Source of the DNA: Rhizobium leguminosarum
Lineage (GTDB): Bacteria; Pseudomonadota; Alphaproteobacteria; Rhizobiales; Rhizobiaceae
Direction: 5' to 3'
DNA length: 64,000 nt
NCBI RefSeq assembly: GCF_001652265.1
Contig: NZ_LWBS01000176.1
Coordinates: forward strand, 1 to 64,000
The translations under genes were made by a program, and so were the position numbers. A model generated the notes under the pieces. The model was not told the DNA's origin, ran no database searches, and saw nothing but the letters and a program-made list of their open reading frames with translations. Shown in pieces: positions 34,345 through 43,689 of this stretch (position 1 is the stretch's first letter; each line of letters opens with the position of its first letter).

Positions 34345-34401
34345 ACCGGCCAGGACGGCCGCGTGCCGGTTCAAGGAACCGGCGGGAAGGGAAGAGAGAT
34401 C

Positions 34402-36171
34402 ATGGTCGAGATTCCATCCGGCAGCATCCCATCCGCTGAAGTCGAGGATGTCGAGCTCTATCATCCACATAGCTGGTGGACGAAATATGTGTTCAGCCAG
34501 GATGCGAAAATCATCGCCGTGCAATATTCGATTACCGCCATCTCGATCGGCCTGGTGGCGCTGGTGCTCTCCTGGCTGATGCGGATTCAGCTCGCCTTTC
34601 CCGGCGCTCTCTCCTTCATCGATGCCGATCACTATTACCAGTTCATCACCATGCACGGCATGATCATGGTGATCTATCTCCTGACCGCGCTCTTCCTCGG
34701 CGGCTTCGGCAATTACCTCATTCCGCTGATGGTCGGCGCCCGCGACATGGTGTTTCCCTATGCGAACATGCTGAGCTACTGGATCTATCTGCTTGCGGTG
34801 CTGATCCTCGTTGCCGGCTTCTTCGCCCCCGGCGGCCCGACAGGGGCCGGCTGGACGCTTTATCCGCCGCAATCGGTTCTGTCAGGCACACCCGGCGGCA
34901 AGGACTGGGGCATCCTCTTGATGCTCTCCTCGCTGATCGTCTTCATAATCGGCTTCACCATGGGCGGGCTGAACTATGTGGTGACGGTGCTGCAGGGGCG
35001 GGCGCGCGGCATGACGCTGATGCGGATGCCGCTTACCGTCTGGGGCATTTTCACCGCCACCGTGATGGCGCTGCTTGCCTTTCCCGCCCTCTTCGTCGCC
35101 TGCGTCATGATGCTGTTCGACCGCGTGCTCGGCACCAGCTTCTTCATGCCCGCCATCGTCGAGATGGGCACGCAGCTGCAGCATGGCGGCGGCAGCCCGA
35201 TCCTCTTCCAGCACTTGTTCTGGTTCTTCGGCCATCCGGAGGTCTATATCGTTGCTCTACCGGCCTTCGGCATCGTTTCGGATCTGATCAGCACGCATGC
35301 GCGCAAGAACATCTTCGGCTACCGCATGATGGTCTGGGCGATCGTCATCATCGGTGCGCTGAGCTTCGTCGTCTGGGCGCACCACATGTATGTCAGCGGC
35401 ATGAACCCAGCCTTCGGCTTCTTCTTCGCCACCACGACGCTGATCATCGCCGTCCCGACGGCGATCAAGGTCTATAACTGGGTGCTGACGCTGTGGCGTG
35501 GCGACATCCACCTGACGCTGCCGATGCTCTTTGCGCTCGCCTTCATCGTCACCTTCGTCAATGGCGGCCTGACCGGCCTCTTCCTCGGCAATGTCGTCGT
35601 CGACGTGCCGCTGTCGGATACGATGTTCGTCGTCGCGCATTTCCACATGGTCATGGGGGTGGCGCCGATCCTCGTCATCTTCGGGGCGATCTATCACTGG
35701 TATCCGAAGGTGACGGGACGCATGCTGGACGAGGTGCTCGGCCATATCCACTTCTGGATCACCTTCCTCGGCACCTATGCGATCTTCTTTCCGATGCATT
35801 ATCTCGGCCTGCTCGGGGTGCCGCGCCGCTACTTCGAGATGGGAGAGACGGCTTTCGTTCCGCCTTCGGCCCACACGCTGAACATCTTCATCACCGTCAT
35901 GGCTCTTGTTGTCGGGGCCGGGCAGATGGTCTTCCTGTTCAATCTGATCTGGAGCCTTTTCCGGGGCAGGGAGTCCGGCGGCAATCCATGGCGGGCAACG
36001 ACGCTGGAATGGCAGACGCCGCAAACGCCGCCGGCCCACGGCAACTGGGGCAAGGACCTGCCCGTCGTTTACCGCTGGGCCTATGACTACAGCGTACCGG
36101 GGGCGGCCGAGGATTTCATTCCGCAGAATGTGCCGGCAAGCGATGGCGTCACCCGGGAGGTTCCGGCATGA
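34402..36171 (+). CDS. coxN: Cytochrome c oxidase subunit I (CoxN-type)
   Basis: The 589-residue heme-copper subunit has twelve or more transmembrane helices. Ligands are clear: His84 in MHGMIMV for the low-spin heme; His278 and the cross-linking Tyr282 in WFFGHPEVY; His327 and His328 in WAHHMYVSG for CuB; His413 and His415 in VAHFHMVMG for the two hemes. The redox centres are therefore complete. ATG 34402 is taken as start, with a purine-rich site upstream. The stop overlaps coxO by four bases. Confidence 0.93.
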   Translation: MVEIPSGSIPSAEVEDVELYHPHSWWTKYVFSQDAKIIAVQYSITAISIGLVALVLSWLMRIQLAFPGALSFIDADHYYQFITMHGMIMVIYLLTALFLGGFGNYLIPLMVGARDMVFPYANMLSYWIYLLAVLILVAGFFAPGGPTGAGWTLYPPQSVLSGTPGGKDWGILLMLSSLIVFIIGFTMGGLNYVVTVLQGRARGMTLMRMPLTVWGIFTATVMALLAFPALFVACVMMLFDRVLGTSFFMPAIVEMGTQLQHGGGSPILFQHLFWFFGHPEVYIVALPAFGIVSDLISTHARKNIFGYRMMVWAIVIIGALSFVVWAHHMYVSGMNPAFGFFFATTTLIIAVPTAIKVYNWVLTLWRGDIHLTLPMLFALAFIVTFVNGGLTGLFLGNVVVDVPLSDTMFVVAHFHMVMGVAPILVIFGAIYHWYPKVTGRMLDEVLGHIHFWITFLGTYAIFFPMHYLGLLGVPRRYFEMGETAFVPPSAHTLNIFITVMALVVGAGQMVFLFNLIWSLFRGRESGGNPWRATTLEWQTPQTPPAHGNWGKDLPVVYRWAYDYSVPGAAEDFIPQNVPASDGVTREVPA

Positions 36172-36881
36172 ACGTCATCCTGGTCTTCCTGGCAGCCATC
36201 GCCGCCATCATCATCTGGTGGCTTTCCGGGCAGCGGTTGACCTCGAAGCCCTGGCTCGAAACCGGCTCTGTACAGCTGCCGGAGCATGACGGCACTGAGC
36301 AGCGACAATTGCCGCCGGTGAAGATCGGCCTCTTCGTGTTTCTCGGTGTCGTCGGCGCCGTCTTCAGCCTCGCCGTCAGCGCTTATTTCATGCGCATGGC
36401 ATCGGCCGACTGGTGGGGCATGCCGGTTCCGCGCCTGCTCTGGGTTAATACCGCAGCACTGGCCTTGAGCAGTGCGGCGCTGCAATGGGCGAGACGAGAA
36501 GCGGGGCATGGCCGCATGGAAAGCCTGCGGCCGGCGCTTGTTGCAGGACTGGCCCTTGCCGTCTTCTTTCTCGTTGGACAGATCCAGGCATGGCGGGAGC
36601 TGACAGCGGCCGGCTACGTGCTGGCCGATAACCCCGCCAACAGCTTCTTCTATATGCTGACCGGCCTGCACGGCCTGCATATCCTCGGCGGGCTTGCCGT
36701 GCTCGCGCACACGACGGGCAGGGCATTTTCAACGGATGTCGCGCCGGACAGGCTGCGCCTCAGCGTCGATCTCTCCGCCATCTATTCGCATTTCATGCTC
36801 GCCGTCTGGCTGTTGCTGTTCGCGCTCTTTGCCGGCTGGGCGAATGATTTCGTCGATCTCTGCCGCACCCTTCTGAATTAG
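36168..36881 (+). CDS. coxO: Cytochrome c oxidase subunit III-like (CoxO-type)
   Basis: The 237-residue membrane protein has an N-terminal helix, a short hydrophilic loop and four to five further helices. FFYMLTGLHGLHILGGLAVL is the typical subunit III segment. It is translationally coupled to coxN (ATGA overlap). Together with coxP it supplies the split or duplicated subunit III of coxMNOP oxidases. Confidence 0.87.
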   Translation: MNVILVFLAAIAAIIIWWLSGQRLTSKPWLETGSVQLPEHDGTEQRQLPPVKIGLFVFLGVVGAVFSLAVSAYFMRMASADWWGMPVPRLLWVNTAALALSSAALQWARREAGHGRMESLRPALVAGLALAVFFLVGQIQAWRELTAAGYVLADNPANSFFYMLTGLHGLHILGGLAVLAHTTGRAFSTDVAPDRLRLSVDLSAIYSHFMLAVWLLLFALFAGWANDFVDLCRTLLN

Positions 36882-36892
36882 GAGATTTGCAG

Positions 36893-37612
36893 ATGGCACA
36901 GACTATCGAGACACACGGCGAGCCAGGCCTCCGGCCGGCCGGTCTGCGCGGTGTCGCCGCCGATTTCAGCTCGGATCAGCGCGCCTTCAAGACCGCCTCC
37001 TGGGGCAAGGCGATGATGTGGATCTTTCTGCTCAGCGACACTTTCGTGTTCGGCTGTTTCCTGATCGCCTATATGACCGCCCGTATGTCGACGCCGGTCG
37101 CATGGCCCAATCCGAGCGAGGTCTTCGCGCTGCATATCGGCGGCCAGGACGTGCCGCTGATCCTGATCGCGATCATGACCTTCGTGCTGATCTCGAGCAG
37201 CGGCACCATGGCGATGGCGGTCAATTTCGGTTATCGCCGCGACCGCCGCACGACCGCGATCCTCATGCTGCTGACGGCGCTTCTCGGCGCATGCTTTGTC
37301 GGCATGCAGGCCTTCGAATGGACGAAGCTGATCACCGAAGGCGTGCGCCCCTGGGAAAACCCGTGGGGGGCGGCACAGTTCGGTTCGACCTTTTTCATGA
37401 TCACCGGCTTTCACGGCACCCATGTCACGATCGGCGTCATCTTCCTCCTCATCGTCGCCCGCAAGGTCTGGCGGGGCGATTTCGACGTGGAACGGCGCGG
37501 CTTCTTCACCAGCCGGAAAGGCCGCTACGAGGCCGTCGAGATCATGGGCCTCTACTGGCACTTCGTCGACCTGGTCTGGGTCTTCATCTTCGCGTTTTTT
37601 TATCTGTGGTGA
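36893..37612 (+). CDS. coxP: Cytochrome c oxidase subunit III (CoxP-type)
   Basis: The 239-residue protein has five to six helices and subunit III motifs: MMWIFLLSDTFVFGCFLIAY, TFFMITGFHGTHVTIGVIFL and a C-terminal LYWHFVDLVWVFIFAFFYLW. AGGAG precedes ATG 36893 by seven bases. Fourth gene of the oxidase operon. Confidence 0.9.
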   Translation: MAQTIETHGEPGLRPAGLRGVAADFSSDQRAFKTASWGKAMMWIFLLSDTFVFGCFLIAYMTARMSTPVAWPNPSEVFALHIGGQDVPLILIAIMTFVLISSSGTMAMAVNFGYRRDRRTTAILMLLTALLGACFVGMQAFEWTKLITEGVRPWENPWGAAQFGSTFFMITGFHGTHVTIGVIFLLIVARKVWRGDFDVERRGFFTSRKGRYEAVEIMGLYWHFVDLVWVFIFAFFYLW

Positions 37613-37619
37613 GGTCGTC

Positions 37620-37985
37620 ATGAGCGAGACAACGGCGCATGCACAAGTCCAAACGGCGCATGTACAGGCACACACCGGACAGCAGCATCCGCTCCGGCTC
37701 TATTTCCTCGTCTGGGGCCTGCTCTTCGTGCTCAGCGCGGCGTCCTACATGGTCGATTATCTCGGCGTCCAGAGCTACTTGAGGTGGACGCTGATCCTGC
37801 TGTTCATGATGCTGAAGGCCGGGCTGATCGTCGCCGTCTTCATGCACATGGCCTGGGAACGGCTGGCGCTCGTCTACGCCATCCTGCTGCCGCCGCTGCT
37901 GGTGCTGGTTTTCGTGGCGCTGATGGTGTCGGAGGCGGACTATACGATTTTCACGCGGGTGGCGTTCTTTGGGACGGGGCCGTAG
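37620..37985 (+). CDS. Cytochrome c oxidase subunit IV-like membrane protein
   Basis: The 121-residue protein has three hydrophobic segments, with LFMMLKAGLIVAVFMHMAWE typical of bacterial CtaF/subunit IV. It begins seven bases after the coxP stop. The N-terminal 30 residues are hydrophilic and His/Gln-rich. It completes the oxidase and probably helps assembly. Confidence 0.85.
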   Translation: MSETTAHAQVQTAHVQAHTGQQHPLRLYFLVWGLLFVLSAASYMVDYLGVQSYLRWTLILLFMMLKAGLIVAVFMHMAWERLALVYAILLPPLLVLVFVALMVSEADYTIFTRVAFFGTGP

Positions 37986-38029
37986 GGGTCTGTTGGACAA
38001 GATTGATAGATCAGGGGCAGATTTCGGTC

Positions 38030-38722
38030 ATGACTCAGGAAATCCGGCTCTTTGGCGCTGTTGCGGTCCGACCTGCCGTTCTTGCTCTCATATCCCGGTT
38101 CGAAACCGCCACAGGATTCACGGTTGCGGTCAAGTGGGAGCTCAACCCTATCGTCAAGAAGCAGATTGAAGCTGGGGAAGCTTTTGACCTCGTCATCACC
38201 AATCCGAACCTGGTTGACGATCTGACCGCCTTGGGAAAAATCAAGGCGGGGAGCGAGGTCGCGTTCGGCCGGATCGCAATGGGGGTGGCGGCCAAGGCAG
38301 GCAGTCGGCCGCTCGACATTGGGTCGGTGATAGCATTTAAACATGCGTTGAAGAGCGCCAGATCAATCGCCTATGCCAGTGAAGGAAGCAGCGGCGGCTA
38401 CTTCTCCGGTTTGGTGGAACGCTTGGGAATAGCAGATGAGGTCAAGCCCAAGCTGGTGGCCATATCAGGAGGGCAGACAGCGGCGGCCGTCGGCCGTGGG
38501 GAAGCCGAGCTGGGCGTTGTTCCGGTGACGTCGATTCTCGCCGCTGCTCCCGAGGTCATGCTTGTCGGTCGATTTCCGGCAGAACTCCAAAGTTACATCG
38601 ACTTCGCCATCGGCATCAGCGCCGATTCAACGGACGCAGACGCTGCCAAGCAACTGTCGGAATTTCTGACGTCAACCGCCGTTGATGACATCCTGGCGGC
38701 AAAGGGCGTCGAGCGCCGCTGA
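38030..38722 (+). CDS. ModA-like substrate-binding protein without signal peptide
   Basis: The 230-residue protein has the type II periplasmic-binding fold of molybdate-binding-like proteins: MTQEIRLFGAVAVRPAVLAL, FDLVITNPNLVDDLTALGKI, YASEGSSGGYFSGLVERLGI and GEAELGVVPVTSILAA. Unlike ModA it starts directly with the first beta-strand and shows no signal peptide. No permease or ATPase gene is adjacent. It may bind its ligand in the cytoplasm, or the exported form has been lost. It follows the oxidase operon by about 45 bases but is probably unrelated. Confidence 0.75.
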   Translation: MTQEIRLFGAVAVRPAVLALISRFETATGFTVAVKWELNPIVKKQIEAGEAFDLVITNPNLVDDLTALGKIKAGSEVAFGRIAMGVAAKAGSRPLDIGSVIAFKHALKSARSIAYASEGSSGGYFSGLVERLGIADEVKPKLVAISGGQTAAAVGRGEAELGVVPVTSILAAAPEVMLVGRFPAELQSYIDFAIGISADSTDADAAKQLSEFLTSTAVDDILAAKGVERR

Positions 38723-38768
38723 AAGCGTGCTTGATAAGCAGCGATCGCTCACGGTTATCGTCTGATTT

Positions 38769-39806
38769 TCAACGCCTCGAAGATGGGTCGTTCCCCTTCT
38801 TTTCCCAGGATCGCAGTGCACGCCATAGTACCGTGTTGTCTGCATAACCCAGGACACTGGCAATCTCGGACATCGGTGCGGCATGTCGGTCACCGAGATA
38901 GTGGGCGGCGAGTGTCTGGCGGTGCTGGCGAACGAGATCGCGAAGCGATACGCCTTCCTCCGACAGCCGGCGCTGCAGGCTTCGCGGCGACATCTTCAGT
39001 TCGGCGGCAACGGTTGCGACCGTGATCGGCTTGCGGCCGAGATAGATGCTGATCAGAGCCTGGACCCTTTCAGTGACGATATCGCCGGCCCCTGGCTCGT
39101 TGATCAGATCGCCGATATGCCGCTCCAGGATTTCGACCAGGCTTTTGTCCTCCGCACGGTGCACACGATCGGCCTCCGCCCTGTTCATGACGATCCGGTT
39201 GCCGGATTGGCCGAACAGGATGGGCGCGCCACAGATGCGTTCCAGCACAGTGGCATCGCGCGGGGCGTGATGCTCGAGCTGGATTTCGACCGGCCGCCAG
39301 CCACTGCGGAAGCACGAACGGACGAGCTGACAGGAGGCGGCGATCGTGAATTCGCTGTCCTGCCGGCGCGGCCACATCGCTGGATCGACGATCCGGTAGC
39401 TCCAGACAAAATCGCCATTCTCCTCGAACACGCCGGAACTGGTCGCGCCCTGGACCGCGTTCACATATTTCGACAGCCGTTCGAAAGCGCTGCGAATGGT
39501 CGGCGAGAGCGCAAAGAGCATGCCGATGGGGCCGATGTCGGCGGGTTTGAACCCGGTGCCCATGCGAGCTCCCAGTGCCGGTTCGCCGGTTATCGTCGCG
39601 GCCTCCTCGAACAGCGCGACATAACGCGCCATGGGCAGGACAGCGTAGGGATCTTCCAATTGCGAGCGCAGAATGCCGTGCGACGCGAGAAGAAGGTCGG
39701 TTTTCCCGGATCTTTTATCGATTTGTTGCACCAGCGGGATCAAGACGGAGGCTCGAATTGAAGCAACTGCGGGCATGCGGCTGATCAAATGCGATGCAAC
39801 TGCCAT
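38769..39806 (-). CDS. AraC-family regulator of amine utilisation (inferred)
   Basis: The 345-residue protein has an N-terminal Arabinose_bd-type ligand domain (about 20-200, GARMGTGFKPADIGPIGMLF) and a C-terminal AraC helix-turn-helix pair (about 245-335, TVATVAAELKMSPRSLQRRL and MSEIASVLGYADNTVLWRAL). It diverges from the permease and copper amine oxidase genes, so it most likely activates them in response to an amine or amino acid. The inducer is not known. Confidence 0.87.
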   Translation of the reverse strand: MAVASHLISRMPAVASIRASVLIPLVQQIDKRSGKTDLLLASHGILRSQLEDPYAVLPMARYVALFEEAATITGEPALGARMGTGFKPADIGPIGMLFALSPTIRSAFERLSKYVNAVQGATSSGVFEENGDFVWSYRIVDPAMWPRRQDSEFTIAASCQLVRSCFRSGWRPVEIQLEHHAPRDATVLERICGAPILFGQSGNRIVMNRAEADRVHRAEDKSLVEILERHIGDLINEPGAGDIVTERVQALISIYLGRKPITVATVAAELKMSPRSLQRRLSEEGVSLRDLVRQHRQTLAAHYLGDRHAAPMSEIASVLGYADNTVLWRALRSWEKKGNDPSSRR

Positions 39807-39927
39807 TTTCAGCGTCTCCGGTGACCGTCGTGGCGCGAATTATCGATTCATTGGCATAAACTGCAATTTCGGGGCCAGATCGCCGCGCTTACCTTCTTGG
39901 CAACAAACAAGCAAAGAGGGGTTCTCC

Positions 39928-41379
39928 ATGACACTGGAAGCAAGCATGCCCGCACCATTATCGCCGGAGCGTCGTCTGGCCAGGAACTCGGTCGGCCTCG
40001 CCCACATCGTGTTCTTCGTCGTTGCCGCGGCCGCGCCGCTCACGGCCGTCGTCGGCGCTTCGCCGGCCGCCTTTGCCTTCGGCAATGGCGCAGGCGTCCC
40101 CGGCGCTTTCGTGCTCGCCGGCCTGCTTTACCTGCTCTTCTCGGTCGGCTTCACCGCCATGAGCCGGCATGTGGGCGGGGCAGGCGCTTTCTACACCTAT
40201 ATCACCCATGGCATCGGCAAGCCGGCTGGCGTAGGTGGCGCCTTCATGGCGCTGGTCACCTATAGCGCGGTTCAGATCGCCATCTACGGCCTGTTCGGTT
40301 TCTTCATGGCCAATGCCATAGCGCCCCTCGGGTTGGTCCTGCCCTGGTGGGCTTGGGCCTTCACAGCACTCGTCGTCGTGCTGATATGCGGTCAGCGCAA
40401 CATCGCCTTCTCAGGCGCGATCCTCGGCGTCTGCATGATTGCTGAAATCGCCATATTGCTGGTTCTGGATCTTGCCATCGTCTTTTCGGGCGGCGGACCG
40501 GAAGGCATCAGCATCTCCTCCTTCATGCCATCGTCGGTCTTCGCGCCCGGCCTTGGTGCGGCGCTGGTCTTCGTCATCGGTTCGTTCATCGGCTTCGAAG
40601 CTACGGCCATTTTCGGCGAGGAAGCCGAAAATCCGGAAAAGACCATTCCCCGTGCCACCTATGTCGCTGTGCTGCTCATCACACTTTTCTATGCCTTCTC
40701 CACCTGGGCAATCGTGCAGTTCTACGGTCCAAGCAAGGTGCAGGCCACTGCAGCTGCCGCCCTCGACAGCTTCTACTTCGCCGCCGCCAATTCCGTGCTC
40801 GGCGCGTGGTCGAGCCAGGTGATGAACGTGTTGCTGATCACCAGCCTGTTTGCCTGCATCCTGTCCTTCCACAATACGCTCAACCGCTATTTCTTCGCCC
40901 TGGGCCGTGAAGGCCTGGCCGCACAGATGCTCGGCAAGGTTCACGCCAAGCATGGCTCACCCCATGCTGCAGGTCTGCTGCAAAGTCTGATCGCGGCCGT
41001 CATCCTTGGCCTGTTCGTGATTTTTGGTGCCGATCCTTACACCGTCGTGTTCTCGTGGATGGCAGCGCTTGCAGGTATCGGTATCCTGCTGGTGCAGGTG
41101 CTGGTCTCCGTCGCGATCGTCATGTTTTTCCGCAAGACGCCGAACAGATACAGCGCCTGGACCACGATGATCGCGCCGGCGCTGGCGCTCCTCGGCCTCG
41201 TTGGTTCGCTGGTGCTGGTCAGTTCCAATCTCTCACTCCTTTCCGGCAGCGAAAGCCCGATCGTCAAGGCTTTCCCCTATGCCATGGTGCTGGTGGGCAT
41301 TCTTGGCGCGCTGTTTGCGGTCCGGGTCAAGAGATCCAAGCCCGCTCTCTACGCCTCCCTTGGAAAGGTCTTCGAATGA
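39928..41379 (+). CDS. APC-family amino acid/amine permease
   Basis: The 483-residue protein has about twelve transmembrane helices and the APC signature region (ARNSVGLAHIVFFVVAAAAP, LTAVVGASPAAFAFGNGAG, then GFEATAIFGEEAENPEKTIP). ATG 39928 has AGAGGG upstream and starts MTLEASMPAPLSPERR. It lies between the AraC regulator and the amine oxidase, so the substrate is probably an amine taken up for oxidation. Confidence 0.88.
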   Translation: MTLEASMPAPLSPERRLARNSVGLAHIVFFVVAAAAPLTAVVGASPAAFAFGNGAGVPGAFVLAGLLYLLFSVGFTAMSRHVGGAGAFYTYITHGIGKPAGVGGAFMALVTYSAVQIAIYGLFGFFMANAIAPLGLVLPWWAWAFTALVVVLICGQRNIAFSGAILGVCMIAEIAILLVLDLAIVFSGGGPEGISISSFMPSSVFAPGLGAALVFVIGSFIGFEATAIFGEEAENPEKTIPRATYVAVLLITLFYAFSTWAIVQFYGPSKVQATAAAALDSFYFAAANSVLGAWSSQVMNVLLITSLFACILSFHNTLNRYFFALGREGLAAQMLGKVHAKHGSPHAAGLLQSLIAAVILGLFVIFGADPYTVVFSWMAALAGIGILLVQVLVSVAIVMFFRKTPNRYSAWTTMIAPALALLGLVGSLVLVSSNLSLLSGSESPIVKAFPYAMVLVGILGALFAVRVKRSKPALYASLGKVFE

Positions 41380-41549
41380 GTGCCGTTTTCGAACTTGCAC
41401 CCGTCGATCGCCTTCTGGTTCTCGCGGTCGCGATCCTTGCCGGCGCAACATTGCTGGTTGCCGTTGAGGCGCACGCCTTCTGCTCAGTGTTCTGCATTCA
41501 TCGAGGCACGATGATGATCGAGACGCAGATCTGCTCCGGTCGATCCTGA
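41376..41549 (+). CDS. Possible small one-helix protein
   Basis: A 57-residue frame starts in the permease stop (ATGA) with GGAAAGG upstream: MSAVFELAPVDRLLVLAVAI, LAGATLLVAVEAHAFCSVFC and a short tail. The single hydrophobic helix and coupling to the permease suggest a real small membrane peptide, perhaps an accessory to the transporter. Its C-terminus has no family. Confidence 0.4.
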   Translation: MSAVFELAPVDRLLVLAVAILAGATLLVAVEAHAFCSVFCIHRGTMMIETQICSGRS

Positions 41550-41625
41550 TCACCGCAGCTAGCGACGCGCCATGGTGCGTCGTCTCTTCCGAAACCAAGA
41601 GGCCCAAAACCAAAGAGGTATATCC

Positions 41626-43614
41626 ATGGACGCCGTTGTCGCAGTTACCCATCCGCTCGATCCTCTGAGCCTCGACGAGATCGCTTCTGCCGTTGCCATA
41701 CTCAAGGATACGCAGACACTCGCAGCCACCTTCCGCTTTCCGATCACCCGGCTGGAGGAGCCGACCAAGGCGGATCTTGCCGCCTATCGCCTGGGCGACA
41801 GGCTGCCGCGGCTTGCCTTCATCCTGGCAATCGACATCAGCAATGGCGAAACCTTCGAGGGTATCGTAGACCTGACTGCCGGCGCGGTGTCCTCCTATAT
41901 CCGGCTGCCTCTTGATGAATTGCCTTATGGCCAGCCGCCGGTCATGCTGTGCGAGTTCGAAACCGTTGAAGGCACCGTCAAATCCGATCCGCGCTGGATC
42001 GCTGCCGTCAAGAAGCGCGGCATTACCGACGAGGATATTCCGCTCATCCAGATCGATCCTTTTTCCTCGGGCTATTTTGGCCGCGAATTCGAGAAGGGAA
42101 AGCGCATCGTCCGCGCCGTGTCCTATTGGCGCGAGGATATCCGTGACAACGGCTACGCGCATCCGATCGAGGGCGTGGTGGCGGTGGTCGATCTGATCAC
42201 CAACCGAGTGGTCGATCTCGTCGACGACGAGAAGATCATTCCGGTTCCGAGGAAGAAGCGTAATTATGGCCGCGAAACCTTCCCGGAGCCGCGGCCCGAT
42301 CTCACGCCGCTGCATATCGTTCAGCCGCAAGGGCCGAGCTTTACTGTCGACGGCTGGAAAGTCGAATGGCAGAACTGGAGTTTCCGTGTCGGTTTTACCC
42401 CGCGCGAAGGCCTCGTTCTGCATGAACTCGGCATCAAGGATCAGGGCAGGCTGCGGCCCGTCGTCTTTCGCGCCAGCGTCACGGAAATGGTCGTGCCCTA
42501 TGCCGATCCGACCGCGAACCACTATTGGAAGAGCGCCTTCGATGCTGGCGAATACGGTCTCGGACGCCTGGCCAATTGTCTCGAACTCGGCTGCGACTGC
42601 CTCGGCCATATTCACTATTTCGACGTGCCGGCGGCGGACGATTTCGGCCAGCCTTTCATCATGAAAAATGCCATCTGCATGCATGAGGAGGATTACGGCA
42701 TCCTCTGGAAGCATTACGAATTCCGCAACGGCATTTTCGAAGTGCGCCGTTCGCGCCGCCTCGTCATCTCCTTCTTCGCAACCGTCGGCAATTATGATTA
42801 CGGCTTCTACTGGTATCTCTACCAGGACGGCACGATCCAGCTCGAAGCCAAGCTCACCGGCATCATCCAGACGGCGGCGGTCGCGACCGGCGAAACCTAT
42901 CCATGGGGCGGCATGGTCGATGACAATCTCGGCGGTCCGACCCACCAGCATTTCTTCAATGCGCGCCTGCACATGGATGTCGACGGCGGCAACAATACCG
43001 TAACCGAGCATGAGTTCGTGCCGCGTCCCTGGGGTGAAGATAATCCCTATGGGAATGTCTTCGATACCAGGAGCCGTGTGCTGAAGCGCGAACTCGATTC
43101 GCCGGCACTCGCCAATGGCGAGACCGGCCGTTACTGGAAAATCTCCAACCCCAACATAAGGAACAGCGTCGGCAAGGCGCCGGGCTACAAGATTGTCGTC
43201 ATGCCGTCGCCGGTCATGCTTGCCCAGCCGGATTCGACCGTTGCCCAGCGCGGCGGCTTTGCCAAGAAACACATCTGGGTCACGGCCTTCGATGCCAGGG
43301 AAAAATATGCGAGCGGCGATTATCCGAACGTGCATGCCGGCGGCGACGGCCTGCCGGGTTATGTCAAGCAGAACCGCGAAATCGAGAATGCCGATGTCGT
43401 CCTCTGGCATTCCTTCGGCCATACCCATGTCTGCAAGCCCGAGGATTTTCCGATCATGCCGGTGGAATATGCCGGCTTCACGCTGAAACCGAACGGCTTC
43501 TTCGCATCCAACATCGCCATGGACCTGCCGCCGGAAGGAAACAGCCAGAGCGTCGACAATCGCCTGCAGCCGTCGCCTGACAAAACCGGAAACGATTCCT
43601 GCTGCCACACGTAG
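41626..43614 (+). CDS. Copper amine oxidase (primary-amine oxidase)
   Basis: The 662-residue enzyme has the N2/N3 domains and a large C-terminal catalytic barrel. The TPQ cofactor precursor is Tyr390 in VGNYDYGFYW; the catalytic base is Asp306 in FDAGEYGLG; the gate Tyr292 is in VPYADP; copper ligands are His440 and His442 in THQHFFNARL and His601 in FGHTHVCKPEDFP. All are intact. It converts primary amines to aldehydes, ammonia and peroxide. There is no signal peptide, so it should be cytoplasmic, like the Arthrobacter-type enzymes. ATG 41626 has AAAGAGG upstream. Confidence 0.93.
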   Translation: MDAVVAVTHPLDPLSLDEIASAVAILKDTQTLAATFRFPITRLEEPTKADLAAYRLGDRLPRLAFILAIDISNGETFEGIVDLTAGAVSSYIRLPLDELPYGQPPVMLCEFETVEGTVKSDPRWIAAVKKRGITDEDIPLIQIDPFSSGYFGREFEKGKRIVRAVSYWREDIRDNGYAHPIEGVVAVVDLITNRVVDLVDDEKIIPVPRKKRNYGRETFPEPRPDLTPLHIVQPQGPSFTVDGWKVEWQNWSFRVGFTPREGLVLHELGIKDQGRLRPVVFRASVTEMVVPYADPTANHYWKSAFDAGEYGLGRLANCLELGCDCLGHIHYFDVPAADDFGQPFIMKNAICMHEEDYGILWKHYEFRNGIFEVRRSRRLVISFFATVGNYDYGFYWYLYQDGTIQLEAKLTGIIQTAAVATGETYPWGGMVDDNLGGPTHQHFFNARLHMDVDGGNNTVTEHEFVPRPWGEDNPYGNVFDTRSRVLKRELDSPALANGETGRYWKISNPNIRNSVGKAPGYKIVVMPSPVMLAQPDSTVAQRGGFAKKHIWVTAFDAREKYASGDYPNVHAGGDGLPGYVKQNREIENADVVLWHSFGHTHVCKPEDFPIMPVEYAGFTLKPNGFFASNIAMDLPPEGNSQSVDNRLQPSPDKTGNDSCCHT

Positions 43615-43689
43615 CTGCAATGTTACGGCTGTTCCTCTTTAAATAGCTTTTTGGTAGTCCGACGGATTGTAAGAAGGGCAGGGAACAGA

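Noticed and set aside
41233..43620. 795-codon minus-strand open frame
   Set aside because: It lies fully opposite the amine oxidase, whose active-site residues are all present; the frame is a shadow of high-GC codon use.
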